Shown one piece after another: positions 1 through 8,399 of a DNA stretch of 64,000 nt. A program made the translations under genes and the position numbers. The notes beneath the pieces were generated by a model. It had not been told where the DNA came from, did not search any database, and saw nothing but the letters and a program-made list of their open reading frames with translations. Location: contig JAMQGV010000046.1 of assembly GCA_025994075.1 (NCBI GenBank), positions 62,001 to 126,000 on the forward strand. Direction: 5' to 3'. Position 1 is the first letter of the stretch, and each line of letters opens with the position of its first letter. The DNA is from Vicinamibacteria bacterium (GTDB lineage: Bacteria > Acidobacteriota > Vicinamibacteria > Fen-336).

Positions 1-2
1 CG

Positions 3-2120
3 CCGTCGCTCAGCATCGCCGCCCGCCTCCTGGCCCTGGGGCTCGCCCTCGGCGCGGGTGTGCCGGCGCACGCCCAGCAGCAGGTGTCGGCGAAGGAGCT
101 GCAGAAGGCCGGCTTCTTCAGCGACTTCGACGAGCTGGACCTCGACGCGCTGCTGGCCGCCGACGTCGTCGAGGCCCGCATCGCGACCGGCTTCGCGGTG
201 CCGCTCGCCGAGGCGCCCGGCGCGATCACGGTCTTCGACTCCGTCGCGATCCGCGACCTCGGAGCGCGAACCCTGCGCGAGCTGCTCGCCACGGTGCCCG
301 GCTTCGACGTGATCCTGGGTGCGCTGGGCCAGGACCAGTTCGGCCTGCGCGGCGTGCGCGACCGCAGCTTCGCGTCGTCGTCGGGCGTGCTGATCCTCTA
401 CAACGGCGTGCCGCTCAACGAGCCGGTCTTCGGCGGCGCCACCCACGTCAACCTCGACATCCCGCTCGGCAACGTCGGCCGCGTCGAGGTGCTGCGCGGG
501 CCGGGTGCGGCGCTGTACGGGCCGCACGCGCTGGCGGCGGTGATCCGGCTCGAGACGCGGGAGCAGGGCGAGCTGCGCGGGCTGCGGCTGACGGCGGGCG
601 GCGGCAGCTTCGAGCGCAAGACGGCCTCGCTGGAGATGGGCAGCCGCATCAAGGGCATCGACGTCGCCGGCTACCTGCTCTACGACGACCACGAGAACAG
701 CGGGCTGGTCGCGGCCCGCGACGCCCAGACGACGCGCGACGCCCTGGAGAACACCCTCTTCTCACGGGCTCCGGGCGAGATCGCCGACGACCGCAAGAAC
801 TTCACGACCTTCTACCGGCTGGGCCGCGACGGCTTCACGCTCGACTGGCTGGTGGTCCAGGAGGAGGGCGGCGGGCGCTTCGGCGAGATCCAGGCGCTGT
901 CGCCGCAGAACCGGCTGACCAACCGGCAGATGGTGCTCTCGCCCGCGTGGGCGGGCCCCTTCGCCGGCGGCGACGCGACGGTGCGCGCGAGCTTCGTGAA
1001 GGCGCGCTTCGGCGAGCTGGCCGAGCTGTACCCGCCGGGCTTCGAGCTGCCGCGGCCCGACGGCAAGGTGATCCTGCCCTCCGGCATCCTGTTCCAGTCC
1101 TCGCTGCAGTCGCGCTCGCTGGGGGTCGAGGCGACGTGGACGCGCGCCTTCGGCAGCCACCGCCTGCTGCTGGGGGGCGCCTGGCGCGACGATCGCACCG
1201 ACGACCTGACGGCCAACGGCAACGCGGACTTCCGCGACTTCACCCTCTACGACGCGCTCGAGCCGCTGCCCGGCGTCGTGCGCGACCGCGAGCGCCGCAC
1301 GGCTTCGGCCTGGGGCCACGTGCTGCTGCAGCCCCACTCGGCGCTGCGGCTGCACGCCGGGGCCCGCCTCGACGACGCCTCCGACGTCGCGGACGCGCTG
1401 GTCAGCCCGCGCGTCGCGGCCGTCGCCGTGCTGCCGAAGGGGATCTCGGCGTTCGGGGCCTGGACCCGCGGCCACCGCCTGCCGTCGTTCGCCGAAACCG
1501 ACTTCGAGCTGCCCGGGCTCTACGGCGGCGGCGCGCTCGAGCCGGAGCGCAACGACCAGCTCGAGGCGGGCGTGCGCTTCGCGATCGGCGGGCTGAACGC
1601 CGAGGCCGTGGCGTGGCGCAACCAGGTCGAAGGCGCACTGGCGCCCGCGGCCGCGTCGTGGGACGTGCGGCGGCCCACGTTCGTGGCGCCGGGCGCCGAC
1701 TACGAGGCGAGCGGCGTCGACTTCGACGTGCGCGGCGGCGTCGGCGAGCACACCGTGTTCGCCAGCCTCACCCTGCAGCAGGTCGAAAACGCGGCCGGGC
1801 GCGCCCTCGCGGACGAGCCCGAGGTGATCGCCAGCGTCGGCGCGATGCTGCGCTTCGGCCGCCTGGTGGCGACTCCCGTGCTGGTTCGCCAGGGCGCCCG
1901 ACCGCGCGCGGCCGGCGACGTCCGGGCGGACACTCCCGCGCGCACGGTCGCCCATCTCCGACTCCAGACCCGCAGCCTCTTCCGGCGCTGGGACTTCTCC
2001 CTGCTGGTGAACAACCTGTTCGACGAGGAATACTTCGACCCCTCTCCCGCGGGCGGCGTGCCCGACGGCTATCCGCGGCTCGGCCGCGCGCTGCAGGCCC
2101 ATGCGATCTTCCGCTTCTAG
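3..2120 (+). CDS. TonB-dependent outer-membrane receptor (5' end outside window)
   Basis: Outer-membrane TonB-dependent receptor that would import a siderophore, cobalamin, sugar or similar ligand using the proton-motive force. The frame is open to the left edge and encodes a hydrophobic stretch (LLALGLALGAGVPAHA) followed by QQQ, which reads as the end of a signal peptide; the true start therefore lies outside, and the GTG at position 60 is internal. The plug domain is visible early (PGAITVFDSVAIRDLGARTL, then the R-G-P-G-A-A-L-Y-G element). The rest alternates like a beta-barrel and ends in a C-terminal aromatic residue (HAIFRF), the usual barrel insertion signal. The end overlaps the next gene by 20 bp. 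With the YfiR-like protein and hybrid kinase that follow, it may act in signalling rather than only uptake; the ligand cannot be told. Confidence 0.93.
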   Translation, partial: PSLSIAARLLALGLALGAGVPAHAQQQVSAKELQKAGFFSDFDELDLDALLAADVVEARIATGFAVPLAEAPGAITVFDSVAIRDLGARTLRELLATVPGFDVILGALGQDQFGLRGVRDRSFASSSGVLILYNGVPLNEPVFGGATHVNLDIPLGNVGRVEVLRGPGAALYGPHALAAVIRLETREQGELRGLRLTAGGGSFERKTASLEMGSRIKGIDVAGYLLYDDHENSGLVAARDAQTTRDALENTLFSRAPGEIADDRKNFTTFYRLGRDGFTLDWLVVQEEGGGRFGEIQALSPQNRLTNRQMVLSPAWAGPFAGGDATVRASFVKARFGELAELYPPGFELPRPDGKVILPSGILFQSSLQSRSLGVEATWTRAFGSHRLLLGGAWRDDRTDDLTANGNADFRDFTLYDALEPLPGVVRDRERRTASAWGHVLLQPHSALRLHAGARLDDASDVADALVSPRVAAVAVLPKGISAFGAWTRGHRLPSFAETDFELPGLYGGGALEPERNDQLEAGVRFAIGGLNAEAVAWRNQVEGALAPAAASWDVRRPTFVAPGADYEASGVDFDVRGGVGEHTVFASLTLQQVENAAGRALADEPEVIASVGAMLRFGRLVATPVLVRQGARPRAAGDVRADTPARTVAHLRLQTRSLFRRWDFSLLVNNLFDEEYFDPSPAGGVPDGYPRLGRALQAHAIFRF

Positions 2121-2703
2121 GGGCCTCGTGCGGCGCGTGCTGGCGGCGGGCCTGTGCGGCCTGCTGTTCGCCGCCCCTTCGCCGGCCCTCGCCGAGAAGA
2201 TGGCGCTGACCGCCGACAAGCAGGTGCCGCTGCTGCTCAAGATCCTGACCTACGACCGGCAGTTCGAGCAGAAGGCCGGCGCCGAGGTCGTGATCGGCAT
2301 CGTCTACTCGGCGGCCGACCCCGACTCGGCGCCCGCGATGGAGTCGCTGTCGTCGACCCTCAACGGCTTCGCGGGCAAGACGGTCAAGAAGCTGCCGATC
2401 AAGTACTGGCAGATCCCGTACTCCACGCCCGACCGCCTGGAGGCGATCGTCAAGGAGAAGGGCATCAACGTGCTCTACGTGTGCCCCGGCAACGACCGGA
2501 ACCTGGCCGCGATCGTCAAGCTGGCGCAGGGCGGCCGCATCACGACGCTGACGGGCATCCCGGACTACGTGAAGAAGGGGGTCGCGGTGGGCGTCGGCGA
2601 GCGCTCCGGCAAGCCGCAGATCTTCATCAACCTCGACGCCTCCAAGGCCGAGGGCAGCGACTTCGACGCCAGCCTGCTGCGCATCGCCGAGGTGGTGCGC
2701 TGA
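2101..2703 (+). CDS. YfiR-like periplasmic protein (PF13689 family)
   Basis: Small secreted protein of about 200 residues. A signal peptide is clear (LVRRVLAAGLCGLLFAAPSPALA). The C-terminal half has the pattern typical of YfiR-like proteins: a turn GVAVGVGERSGKPQIFINLD followed by a short helix ending LLRIAEVVR. In Pseudomonas, YfiR is a periplasmic repressor that binds the CHASE8 sensor of the diguanylate cyclase YfiN. Here the next gene is a histidine kinase with a CHASE8-like sensor, so this protein probably controls that kinase (inference). Start: ATG 2101 overlaps the receptor gene; GTG 2128 preceded by AGGGG is an equally good alternative that keeps the signal peptide. Its stop overlaps the next ATG (TGATG). 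Confidence 0.82.
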   Translation: MRSSASRGLVRRVLAAGLCGLLFAAPSPALAEKMALTADKQVPLLLKILTYDRQFEQKAGAEVVIGIVYSAADPDSAPAMESLSSTLNGFAGKTVKKLPIKYWQIPYSTPDRLEAIVKEKGINVLYVCPGNDRNLAAIVKLAQGGRITTLTGIPDYVKKGVAVGVGERSGKPQIFINLDASKAEGSDFDASLLRIAEVVR

Positions 2704-5045
2704 TGGCCGGCCTGCTGAAGAACCTGTCGATCCGCGGCAAGCTGACCGCGATCGTGATGGTGACCACCGTGGTCGCCCTGATGCTCTCCTCCGCCGCGCT
2801 CGTCATCTACGACCAGGTCACCTTCCAGGACAAGATGGTCCAGGACCTGTCGCTGGTGGCCGAAGGAATCGGGATCAACGCCACGGCCGCGCTCGACTTC
2901 GGCGACCAGGAGGGTGCCAAGCAGGTGCTCTCGGCGCTGCGCGCCTACCCGCGGATCGAGGCGGCGGCGATCTTCGACGCCGAGAACGCGCTGTTCGCGG
3001 AGTACCGCCGCGGCGAGTCGGCCCCCGTGGGCACGCCGCAGGTCGAGGTGGGCCACGCCTTCCTCGGCGACCAGCTCCACGTCGCCCAGGAGGCGCGCAA
3101 GGACGACGTCGAGAGCTGCGACCCGGCCCTGCTGCGCGGCAACACCTGCAAGGTCGGAACGGTCTACATCCGCTCCGACCTCGGCGAGCTGAAGGAGCGG
3201 CGGGCGGGGCTGATCCCGGCCCTGCTGCTGATCGTGCTGCTGGCCTCGCTGGCCGGCCTGATGCTGTCGCGCAAGCTGCAGACCGTCATCTCGGGCCCGG
3301 TGCTGCACCTGGTCGAGGTCGAGACCCGGGTCTCGCGCGAGAAGGACTTCACGCTGCGCGCGGTGAAGGGGACCAACGACGAGCTCGGCCTGCTGATCGA
3401 CAACTTCAACGAGATGATGGGCATGATCCAGAGCCAGAACGACGAGCTGGTCGTGTCCAAGGAGGCCGCCGAGCAGGCCAACCGCACGAAGAGCGCGTTC
3501 CTGGCCAACATGAGCCACGAGCTGCGCACCCCGCTCAACGCCATCATCGGCTACTCCGAGATGCTGCAGGAGGAGGCGGAGGACGTCGGTCAGGACGACT
3601 TCGTGCCGGACCTCAAGAAGATCCACTCGGCGGGCAAGCACCTGCTGGCGCTGATCAACGACATCCTCGACCTGTCGAAGATCGAGTCCGGCAAGATGGA
3701 GCTGTTCATCGAGGACTTCGAGGTCGCCCAGCTGATCGGCGACGTCAAGTCGACGATCGCGCCGCTGATCGAGAAGAACGCCAACACGCTGGTCGTCAAG
3801 GTGCCGACCGACATCGGCAGGATGCACGCCGACATCACCCGCCTGCGCCAGGTGCTGTTCAACCTGCTCTCGAACGCCAGCAAGTTCACGGAGCGCGGCC
3901 AGGTGACGCTGGAGGCGGCGCCGGAGACCGACGCGCACGGCGTGGAGTGGATGCGCTTCTCGGTGTCCGACACCGGCATCGGCCTCACCCCCGAGCAGCT
4001 CGGCAAGCTGTTCCAGGCCTTCGTGCAGGCCGATGCCTCGACCTCGCGCAAGTACGGCGGCACCGGGCTGGGCCTGGTGATCAGCCGCCGCTTCTGCCAG
4101 ATGATGGGCGGCGACATCACCGTCACCTCCGACTACGGCCACGGCTCGTGCTTCACGGTGCGGGTGCCGCGCGTGGTGCACGACAAGAAGGCCCCCCTGC
4201 CGCCGCCCCCGCCGAACGCGCCCGCCGATCACGCCCACGCCCACGCGTCGCCGGCAGTGGCGCCGTCGGCGGTCGCCGCCGCCGCGGCGGCGACGGGCGG
4301 CGGTGGCGCGGTCGCGCGCGTGCTGGTCATCGACGACGACGCCAACGCGGCCGACCTGATGATCCGCGGCCTCGGCAAGGAGGGCTTCGAGGTCGTCCAC
4401 GCCCCCAACGGCGAGGAGGGGCTGCGGCTCGCCCGCGAGCTGAAGCCCGACGTGATCACGCTCGACGTGCTGATGCCCGGCATGGACGGCTGGGCGGTGC
4501 TGAAGAGCCTGAAGAGCGACGACGCGGTCGCCCACATCCCCGTCATCATGATCACGATGGTCGACGACCAGGAGATGGGCCACGCGCTGGGAGCGGCCGA
4601 CTTCCTGCCCAAGCCGATCGACCGCGACCGCCTGGCCGCGCTGCTGCGCCGCTACAAGCACGAGGGCGCGCAGCTGCTGGTCGTCGAGGACGACGCCGCC
4701 ACCCGCGAGCTGGTGCGGCGCACCCTCGAAGCGGACGGCTGGAGCGTGGCCGAGGCCGAGAACGGCCGGGTGGCGCTGCAGCGGGTCGCCGAGCGGATGC
4801 CGTCGCTGATCCTGCTCGACCTGATGATGCCGGAGATGGACGGCTTCGAGTTCGTGGCCGAGCTGCGCAAGAAGCCCGAGTGGACCGGCATCCCGGTGGT
4901 GGTCGTGACTGCGAAGGACGTCACCGACGAGGACCGGGCCCGGCTCGACGGCCAGGTCAAGCGCATCGTGCAGAAGGGCGGGCTGTCGCGCGAGGACCTG
5001 GCCCGCGAGATCCGCCGCCTGGCCGGCACTCCCGGCGCCTCCTAG
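2703..5045 (+). CDS. CHASE8/HAMP hybrid histidine kinase with two receiver domains
   Basis: Membrane sensor kinase of 780 residues. Order: transmembrane helix (about 15-37), CHASE8-like periplasmic sensor (AALDFGDQEGAKQVLSAL), second helix (about 170-190), HAMP, HisKA with phospho-acceptor H272 in NMSHELRTPLN, HATPase (NLLSNASKFTERG; DTGIGL; GGTGLGL), a Pro/Ala/His linker (about 495-535), receiver 1 (D588 in TLDVLMPGMDG) and receiver 2 (D706 in LLDLMMPEMDG). Both receivers keep the acidic pocket. There is no output domain, so phosphate must pass to an unlinked partner or the receivers tune the kinase. It is translationally coupled to the YfiR-like gene (TGATG), suggesting the periplasmic protein gates this sensor, as YfiR does for YfiN. 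Confidence 0.93.
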   Translation: MAGLLKNLSIRGKLTAIVMVTTVVALMLSSAALVIYDQVTFQDKMVQDLSLVAEGIGINATAALDFGDQEGAKQVLSALRAYPRIEAAAIFDAENALFAEYRRGESAPVGTPQVEVGHAFLGDQLHVAQEARKDDVESCDPALLRGNTCKVGTVYIRSDLGELKERRAGLIPALLLIVLLASLAGLMLSRKLQTVISGPVLHLVEVETRVSREKDFTLRAVKGTNDELGLLIDNFNEMMGMIQSQNDELVVSKEAAEQANRTKSAFLANMSHELRTPLNAIIGYSEMLQEEAEDVGQDDFVPDLKKIHSAGKHLLALINDILDLSKIESGKMELFIEDFEVAQLIGDVKSTIAPLIEKNANTLVVKVPTDIGRMHADITRLRQVLFNLLSNASKFTERGQVTLEAAPETDAHGVEWMRFSVSDTGIGLTPEQLGKLFQAFVQADASTSRKYGGTGLGLVISRRFCQMMGGDITVTSDYGHGSCFTVRVPRVVHDKKAPLPPPPPNAPADHAHAHASPAVAPSAVAAAAAATGGGGAVARVLVIDDDANAADLMIRGLGKEGFEVVHAPNGEEGLRLARELKPDVITLDVLMPGMDGWAVLKSLKSDDAVAHIPVIMITMVDDQEMGHALGAADFLPKPIDRDRLAALLRRYKHEGAQLLVVEDDAATRELVRRTLEADGWSVAEAENGRVALQRVAERMPSLILLDLMMPEMDGFEFVAELRKKPEWTGIPVVVVTAKDVTDEDRARLDGQVKRIVQKGGLSREDLAREIRRLAGTPGAS

Positions 5046-5150
5046 CCTCGCTCCGTTCTCCAGCGCCATCCGAGGCGCCTCGCCGAGGGCTCCGAAGTCG
5101 TTGAGCTGTAGGGCCTTTTTCCCTTCACTGACAACCATTTAGTCGTCATC

Positions 5151-5240
5151 TGCTCACTCGCTGAGCAGCGCGGCGCGCTCAAGTGCTCCTGAGCGCCGAA
5201 GAAATCGGAACCCTCCCGGGCTGGCTCCAGGAGGGTTCCG
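5151..5240 (+). terminator. Three consecutive hairpins, possible terminator/mRNA 3' structure
   Basis: Seen directly: TGCTCA/TGAGCA (5151-5156 with 5162-5167), GCGCTCA/TGAGCGC (5175-5181 with 5190-5196) and a perfect 11-bp stem CGGAACCCTCC/GGAGGGTTCCG (5206-5216 with 5230-5240, loop 13 nt). There is no U-tract after the last stem, so intrinsic termination is uncertain. The run lies downstream of the kinase operon and upstream of the nrdJ promoter, as expected for a 3'-end structure. Confidence 0.45.
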
Positions 5241-5303
5241 GGGGCCTGTCCGGGCCGGTGTCGACTCCACGGCAGGTTTCGGGGATCGCCGTAACCCCTT
5301 CCT

Positions 5304-5350
5304 ATTCAGCCTATTGTCGTCACCGGTCGGAGGGCCACAATATCTTGCGG
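5304..5350 (+). promoter_or_regulatory. Tandem NrdR-like boxes upstream of nrdJ
   Basis: The NrdR consensus core is CWATATWTWG. The downstream site (5338-5347) reads CAATATCTTG, one mismatch. The upstream site (5307-5316) reads CAGCCTATTG, which keeps the right half well. The two cores are exactly 31 bp apart, the spacing (31-33 bp) known for paired NrdR boxes on one face of the helix. They lie directly upstream of the -35 hexamer of nrdJ. NrdR represses ribonucleotide reductase genes when dATP is high; no nrdR gene is in this window. Confidence 0.7.
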
Positions 5351-5357
5351 TTTTCTC

Positions 5358-5387
5358 TTGACGCCGCGGAGGCAGGGTCCCCATAAT
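5358..5387 (+). promoter_or_regulatory. sigma70-type promoter of nrdJ
   Basis: TTGACG (5358-5363) and CATAAT (5382-5387) are separated by 18 bp. Each differs from consensus at one position, which is strong for such a GC-rich genome. Predicted transcription start is near 5394, leaving a leader of about 110 nt. Confidence 0.72.
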
Positions 5388-5503
5388 CCCCGTCGCCAAC
5401 AACGCCCCGAAAAACCTCGACGGCCCGTTCCGACGGACCGCCGGTGGCGCCTCACAGGACCAGAATACAGGATCGTTTTCACTCTTCACGGAGAGCGCAG
5501 CCG

Positions 5504-8296
5504 ATGTCGACCCATCCCGTTGAGAACTCCCGCCCCGAGACGCGCCCCTCGCCCGGTGCGCCGCGGAAGGGACTCCACTTCCGGCGCCACTTCACGCGGC
5601 CGGGAGTCCATCCGTACGAGGAGCTGACCTGGGAGCGCCGCTCCGCAGTGATCAACGACGAGCGCGGTCGCCCGGTGTTCGAGCAGCACGGCATCGAGGT
5701 GCCGACGACCTGGAGCCAGACGGCGACCAACATCGTCGCCTCGAAGTACTTCCGCGGGGCCCTCGGCTCGCCCGAGCGGGAGGGCAGCGTCAAGCGGCTG
5801 ATCTCGCGCGTCGTCGACGCGATCGTCGGCTGGGCCGAGCAGCAGGGCTACTTCGCGAGCCCCGAGGACCTGCAGGTGTTCGGCGACGAACTGACCCACC
5901 TGCTCGTCCAGCAGAAGGCCGCCTTCAACAGCCCGGTCTGGTTCAACGTCGGGATCGAGGAGCACCCGCAGGCGTCGGCGTGCTTCATCAACTCGGTCAA
6001 CGACACGATGGACTCGATCCTCGGCCTGGCCCGCACGGAGGGCATGCTGTTCAAGTACGGCTCGGGCACCGGCTCCAACCTGTCCTCGATCCGCTCGTCG
6101 CAGGAGCCGCTGGCCGGCGGCGGCACCGCGTCCGGCCCCGTCTCGTTCATGCGCGGCTACGACGCCTTCGCGGGCGTGATCAAGAGCGGCGGCAAGACCC
6201 GGCGCGCGGCGAAGATGGTGATCCTCAACGCCGACCACCCGGACATCTCGGAGTTCATCCACTGCAAGGCCGACGAGGAGCGCAAGGCGTGGGCGCTGAT
6301 CGAGGCCGGCTACGACGGCGCCTTCAACGTCAAGGGCGGCGCCTACGACTCGGTGTTCTTCCAGAACGCCAACCACTCGGTGCGCGTCACCGACGAGTTC
6401 ATGCGCGCGGTGGTCGAAGACGGCGAGTGGCGCACCCGCTACGTGCTGTCGGGCGAGCCGTGCGAGACGTTCCAGGCCCGCGACCTGATGAAGCAGATGG
6501 CCGAGGCGGCGTGGCAGTGCGGCGACCCCGGGATGCAGTTCGACACCACGATCAACGACTGGCACACCTGCCCGAACACGGCCCGCATCAACGCCAGCAA
6601 CCCGTGCTCCGAGTACATGTTCCTCGACGACACGGCCTGCAACCTCGCCTCGCTGAACCTGATGAAGTTCGTCAAGGAGAACGGCGAGTTCGACGTCGAG
6701 GCGTTCCGGGCCGCCTGCCGCACCGTGATCACCGCGCAGGAAATCCTGGTCGACAACGCCAGCTACCCGACGCCGGCGATCGAGCGGAACTCCCACGAGT
6801 ACCGCCCGCTCGGCCTCGGCTACGCGAACCTCGGCGTGCTGCTGATGGACCGCGGCCTGCCCTACGACTCCGACGCCGGCCGCGCCTGCGCGGCGGCGGT
6901 GACTGCGCTGATGCACGGCGAGGCCTACGCCCAGTCGGCCCGGGTCGCGTCCTCGATGGGCGCCTTCGGCGGCTACGCGAAGAACGCCGAGCCGATGCTG
7001 CGGGTGATCGACAAGCACCGCCAGCACGCCCACATGATCGACGCCACGCTGGTGCCGAAGGATCTGCTGCGCGCGTCGCTCGACGTGTGGGACGAGGCCT
7101 ACGCGCTGGGCGTCCAGCACGGCTACCGCAACTCGCAGGTCACCGTGCTGGCCCCGACCGGCACCATCGGCTTCATGATGGACTGCGACACCACCGGCAT
7201 CGAGCCCGACATCGCGCTCGTCAAGTACAAGAAGCTGGTCGGCGGCGGGATGATCAAGATCGTCAACCAGTCGGTGCCCGGCGTCCTCAAGAAGCTCGGC
7301 TACACGCCGGGCCAGGTCGAGGACATCCTCAAGTACGTCGACGAGAAGGAGATGATCGAGGGCGCGCCGCACCTCAAGGACGAGCACCTCGCGGTCTTCG
7401 ACTGCGCGTTCCCGCCCAAGGACGGCAAGCGCTCGATCCACTACATGGGCCACATCAAGATGATGGCGGCCGTGCAGCCCTTCCTCTCCGGTGCGATCAG
7501 CAAGACCGTCAACATGCCGACCGACGCGACGCCCGAGGACATCGCGAACGCGTACCTCGAGTCGTGGCGGCTGGGCCTGAAGGCGGTGGCGGTCTACCGC
7601 GACGGCTGCAAGCGCTCGCAGCCGCTGTCGACCAGTCGCGAGGAGGTCAAGGCCGACGCGGCCGAGGCCCCGGCGACGGGCCTCGCGGCCGCCGCGGCGG
7701 CGGCCGAACTCGCCGAGCGGCCCGCCCGCCGCAAGCTGCCCGACGAGCGCCGCGCGATCACCCACAAGTTCCAGATCGCCGGCCACGAGGGCTACATCAC
7801 CGTCGGCATGTACGAGGACGGCAAGCCGGGCGAGATCTTCCTGGTGATGGCCAAGGAGGGCTCGACGATCTCGGGCCTGATGGACGCCTTCGCCACCTCG
7901 ATCTCGATGGCGCTGCAGTACGGCGTGCCGCTGGAGGCGCTGGTCGAGAAGTTCTCGCACACCCGCTTCGAGCCCTCGGGCTTCACCAAGAACCCCGAGA
8001 TCCCGTTCGCCAAGAGCATCACCGACTACATCTTCCGGTGGCTCAGCTCGAAGTTCCTGGCCGGCGAGCACCAGGAGATGGAGGAGGAGACGTTCCCGGC
8101 CCGCGTCGCGGCGCCGTCCACGACCGCCGCCCAGATCCTCGCCGGTCCGGAGCCCGCGGCCCCGGCCCAGGGCTTCGCCGCGGCGGTCAAGAACCAGTCG
8201 GACGCGCCGCCCTGTCACTACTGCGGCTCGATCATGACCCGCAACGGCGCCTGCTACCGCTGCGCCAACTGCGGCTCGACGAGCGGCTGCTCGTAG
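5504..8296 (+). CDS. nrdJ: Adenosylcobalamin-dependent (class II) ribonucleotide reductase
   Basis: Reduces ribonucleotides to deoxyribonucleotides using a radical generated from adenosylcobalamin. Predicted length is 930 residues, normal for the long bacterial NrdJ form. Visible landmarks: the substrate-region motif NSPVWFNVG, the cysteine in ASACFINS, the nucleotide loop KYGSGTGSN, the active-site segment NPCSEYMFLDDTACNLASLN, VLAPTGTIGFMMDCDTTGIEP, then a C-terminal TSCPD-type domain (GYITVGMYEDGKPGEIFLVM) and a zinc ribbon CHYCG...CYRCANCG ending near the redox cysteines. The ATG at 5504 has GGAGAG upstream; a longer open frame to 5444 lacks such a site. It stands alone, with NrdR-like boxes in its promoter and a strong terminator behind. 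Confidence 0.97.
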   Translation: MSTHPVENSRPETRPSPGAPRKGLHFRRHFTRPGVHPYEELTWERRSAVINDERGRPVFEQHGIEVPTTWSQTATNIVASKYFRGALGSPEREGSVKRLISRVVDAIVGWAEQQGYFASPEDLQVFGDELTHLLVQQKAAFNSPVWFNVGIEEHPQASACFINSVNDTMDSILGLARTEGMLFKYGSGTGSNLSSIRSSQEPLAGGGTASGPVSFMRGYDAFAGVIKSGGKTRRAAKMVILNADHPDISEFIHCKADEERKAWALIEAGYDGAFNVKGGAYDSVFFQNANHSVRVTDEFMRAVVEDGEWRTRYVLSGEPCETFQARDLMKQMAEAAWQCGDPGMQFDTTINDWHTCPNTARINASNPCSEYMFLDDTACNLASLNLMKFVKENGEFDVEAFRAACRTVITAQEILVDNASYPTPAIERNSHEYRPLGLGYANLGVLLMDRGLPYDSDAGRACAAAVTALMHGEAYAQSARVASSMGAFGGYAKNAEPMLRVIDKHRQHAHMIDATLVPKDLLRASLDVWDEAYALGVQHGYRNSQVTVLAPTGTIGFMMDCDTTGIEPDIALVKYKKLVGGGMIKIVNQSVPGVLKKLGYTPGQVEDILKYVDEKEMIEGAPHLKDEHLAVFDCAFPPKDGKRSIHYMGHIKMMAAVQPFLSGAISKTVNMPTDATPEDIANAYLESWRLGLKAVAVYRDGCKRSQPLSTSREEVKADAAEAPATGLAAAAAAAELAERPARRKLPDERRAITHKFQIAGHEGYITVGMYEDGKPGEIFLVMAKEGSTISGLMDAFATSISMALQYGVPLEALVEKFSHTRFEPSGFTKNPEIPFAKSITDYIFRWLSSKFLAGEHQEMEEETFPARVAAPSTTAAQILAGPEPAAPAQGFAAAVKNQSDAPPCHYCGSIMTRNGACYRCANCGSTSGCS

Positions 8297-8324
8297 GCCG
8301 TCTTCCGCACCGGCCGTCGCCACC

Positions 8325-8356
8325 GGCCTCCCCGGGCCCGCCCGGGGAGGCCGTTT
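8325..8356 (+). terminator. Rho-independent terminator after nrdJ
   Basis: Perfect 12-bp GC-rich stem GGCCTCCCCGGG / CCCGGGGAGGCC (8325-8336 with 8341-8352), four-base loop CCCG, followed by GTTTCGCTT. Confidence 0.85.
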
Positions 8357-8399
8357 CGCTTGTGCGGCCCGTTCGCCGGTGCGCGCATTCCGACGCACA

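Larger units (their letters stand above)
5046..5503 (+). other. Non-coding leader/intergenic region upstream of nrdJ
   Basis: This 458-base stretch has no convincing gene. It holds, in order, a T-rich patch after the kinase gene (around 5114-5122), a run of three hairpins (5151-5240), two NrdR-like boxes 31 bp apart, a sigma70-type promoter and a leader of roughly 110 nt ending in a GGAGAG ribosome-binding site 8 nt before the nrdJ ATG. I looked for a cobalamin riboswitch, since the enzyme is B12-dependent, and did not recognise one. Confidence 0.7.

Noticed and set aside
2565..5138. Very long antisense open frames opposite the hybrid kinase, and likewise opposite nrdJ (5486-8398) and the second kinase (21169-24171)
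   Set aside because: They arise because stop codons are scarce at this GC content; their translations are compositionally biased (Arg/Ala/His-rich) without motifs, and the sense genes are certain.
5046..5503. Cobalamin riboswitch in front of the B12-dependent reductase
   Set aside because: I found no B12-box-like sequence or the typical junction; the region is better explained by NrdR boxes, a promoter and hairpins.
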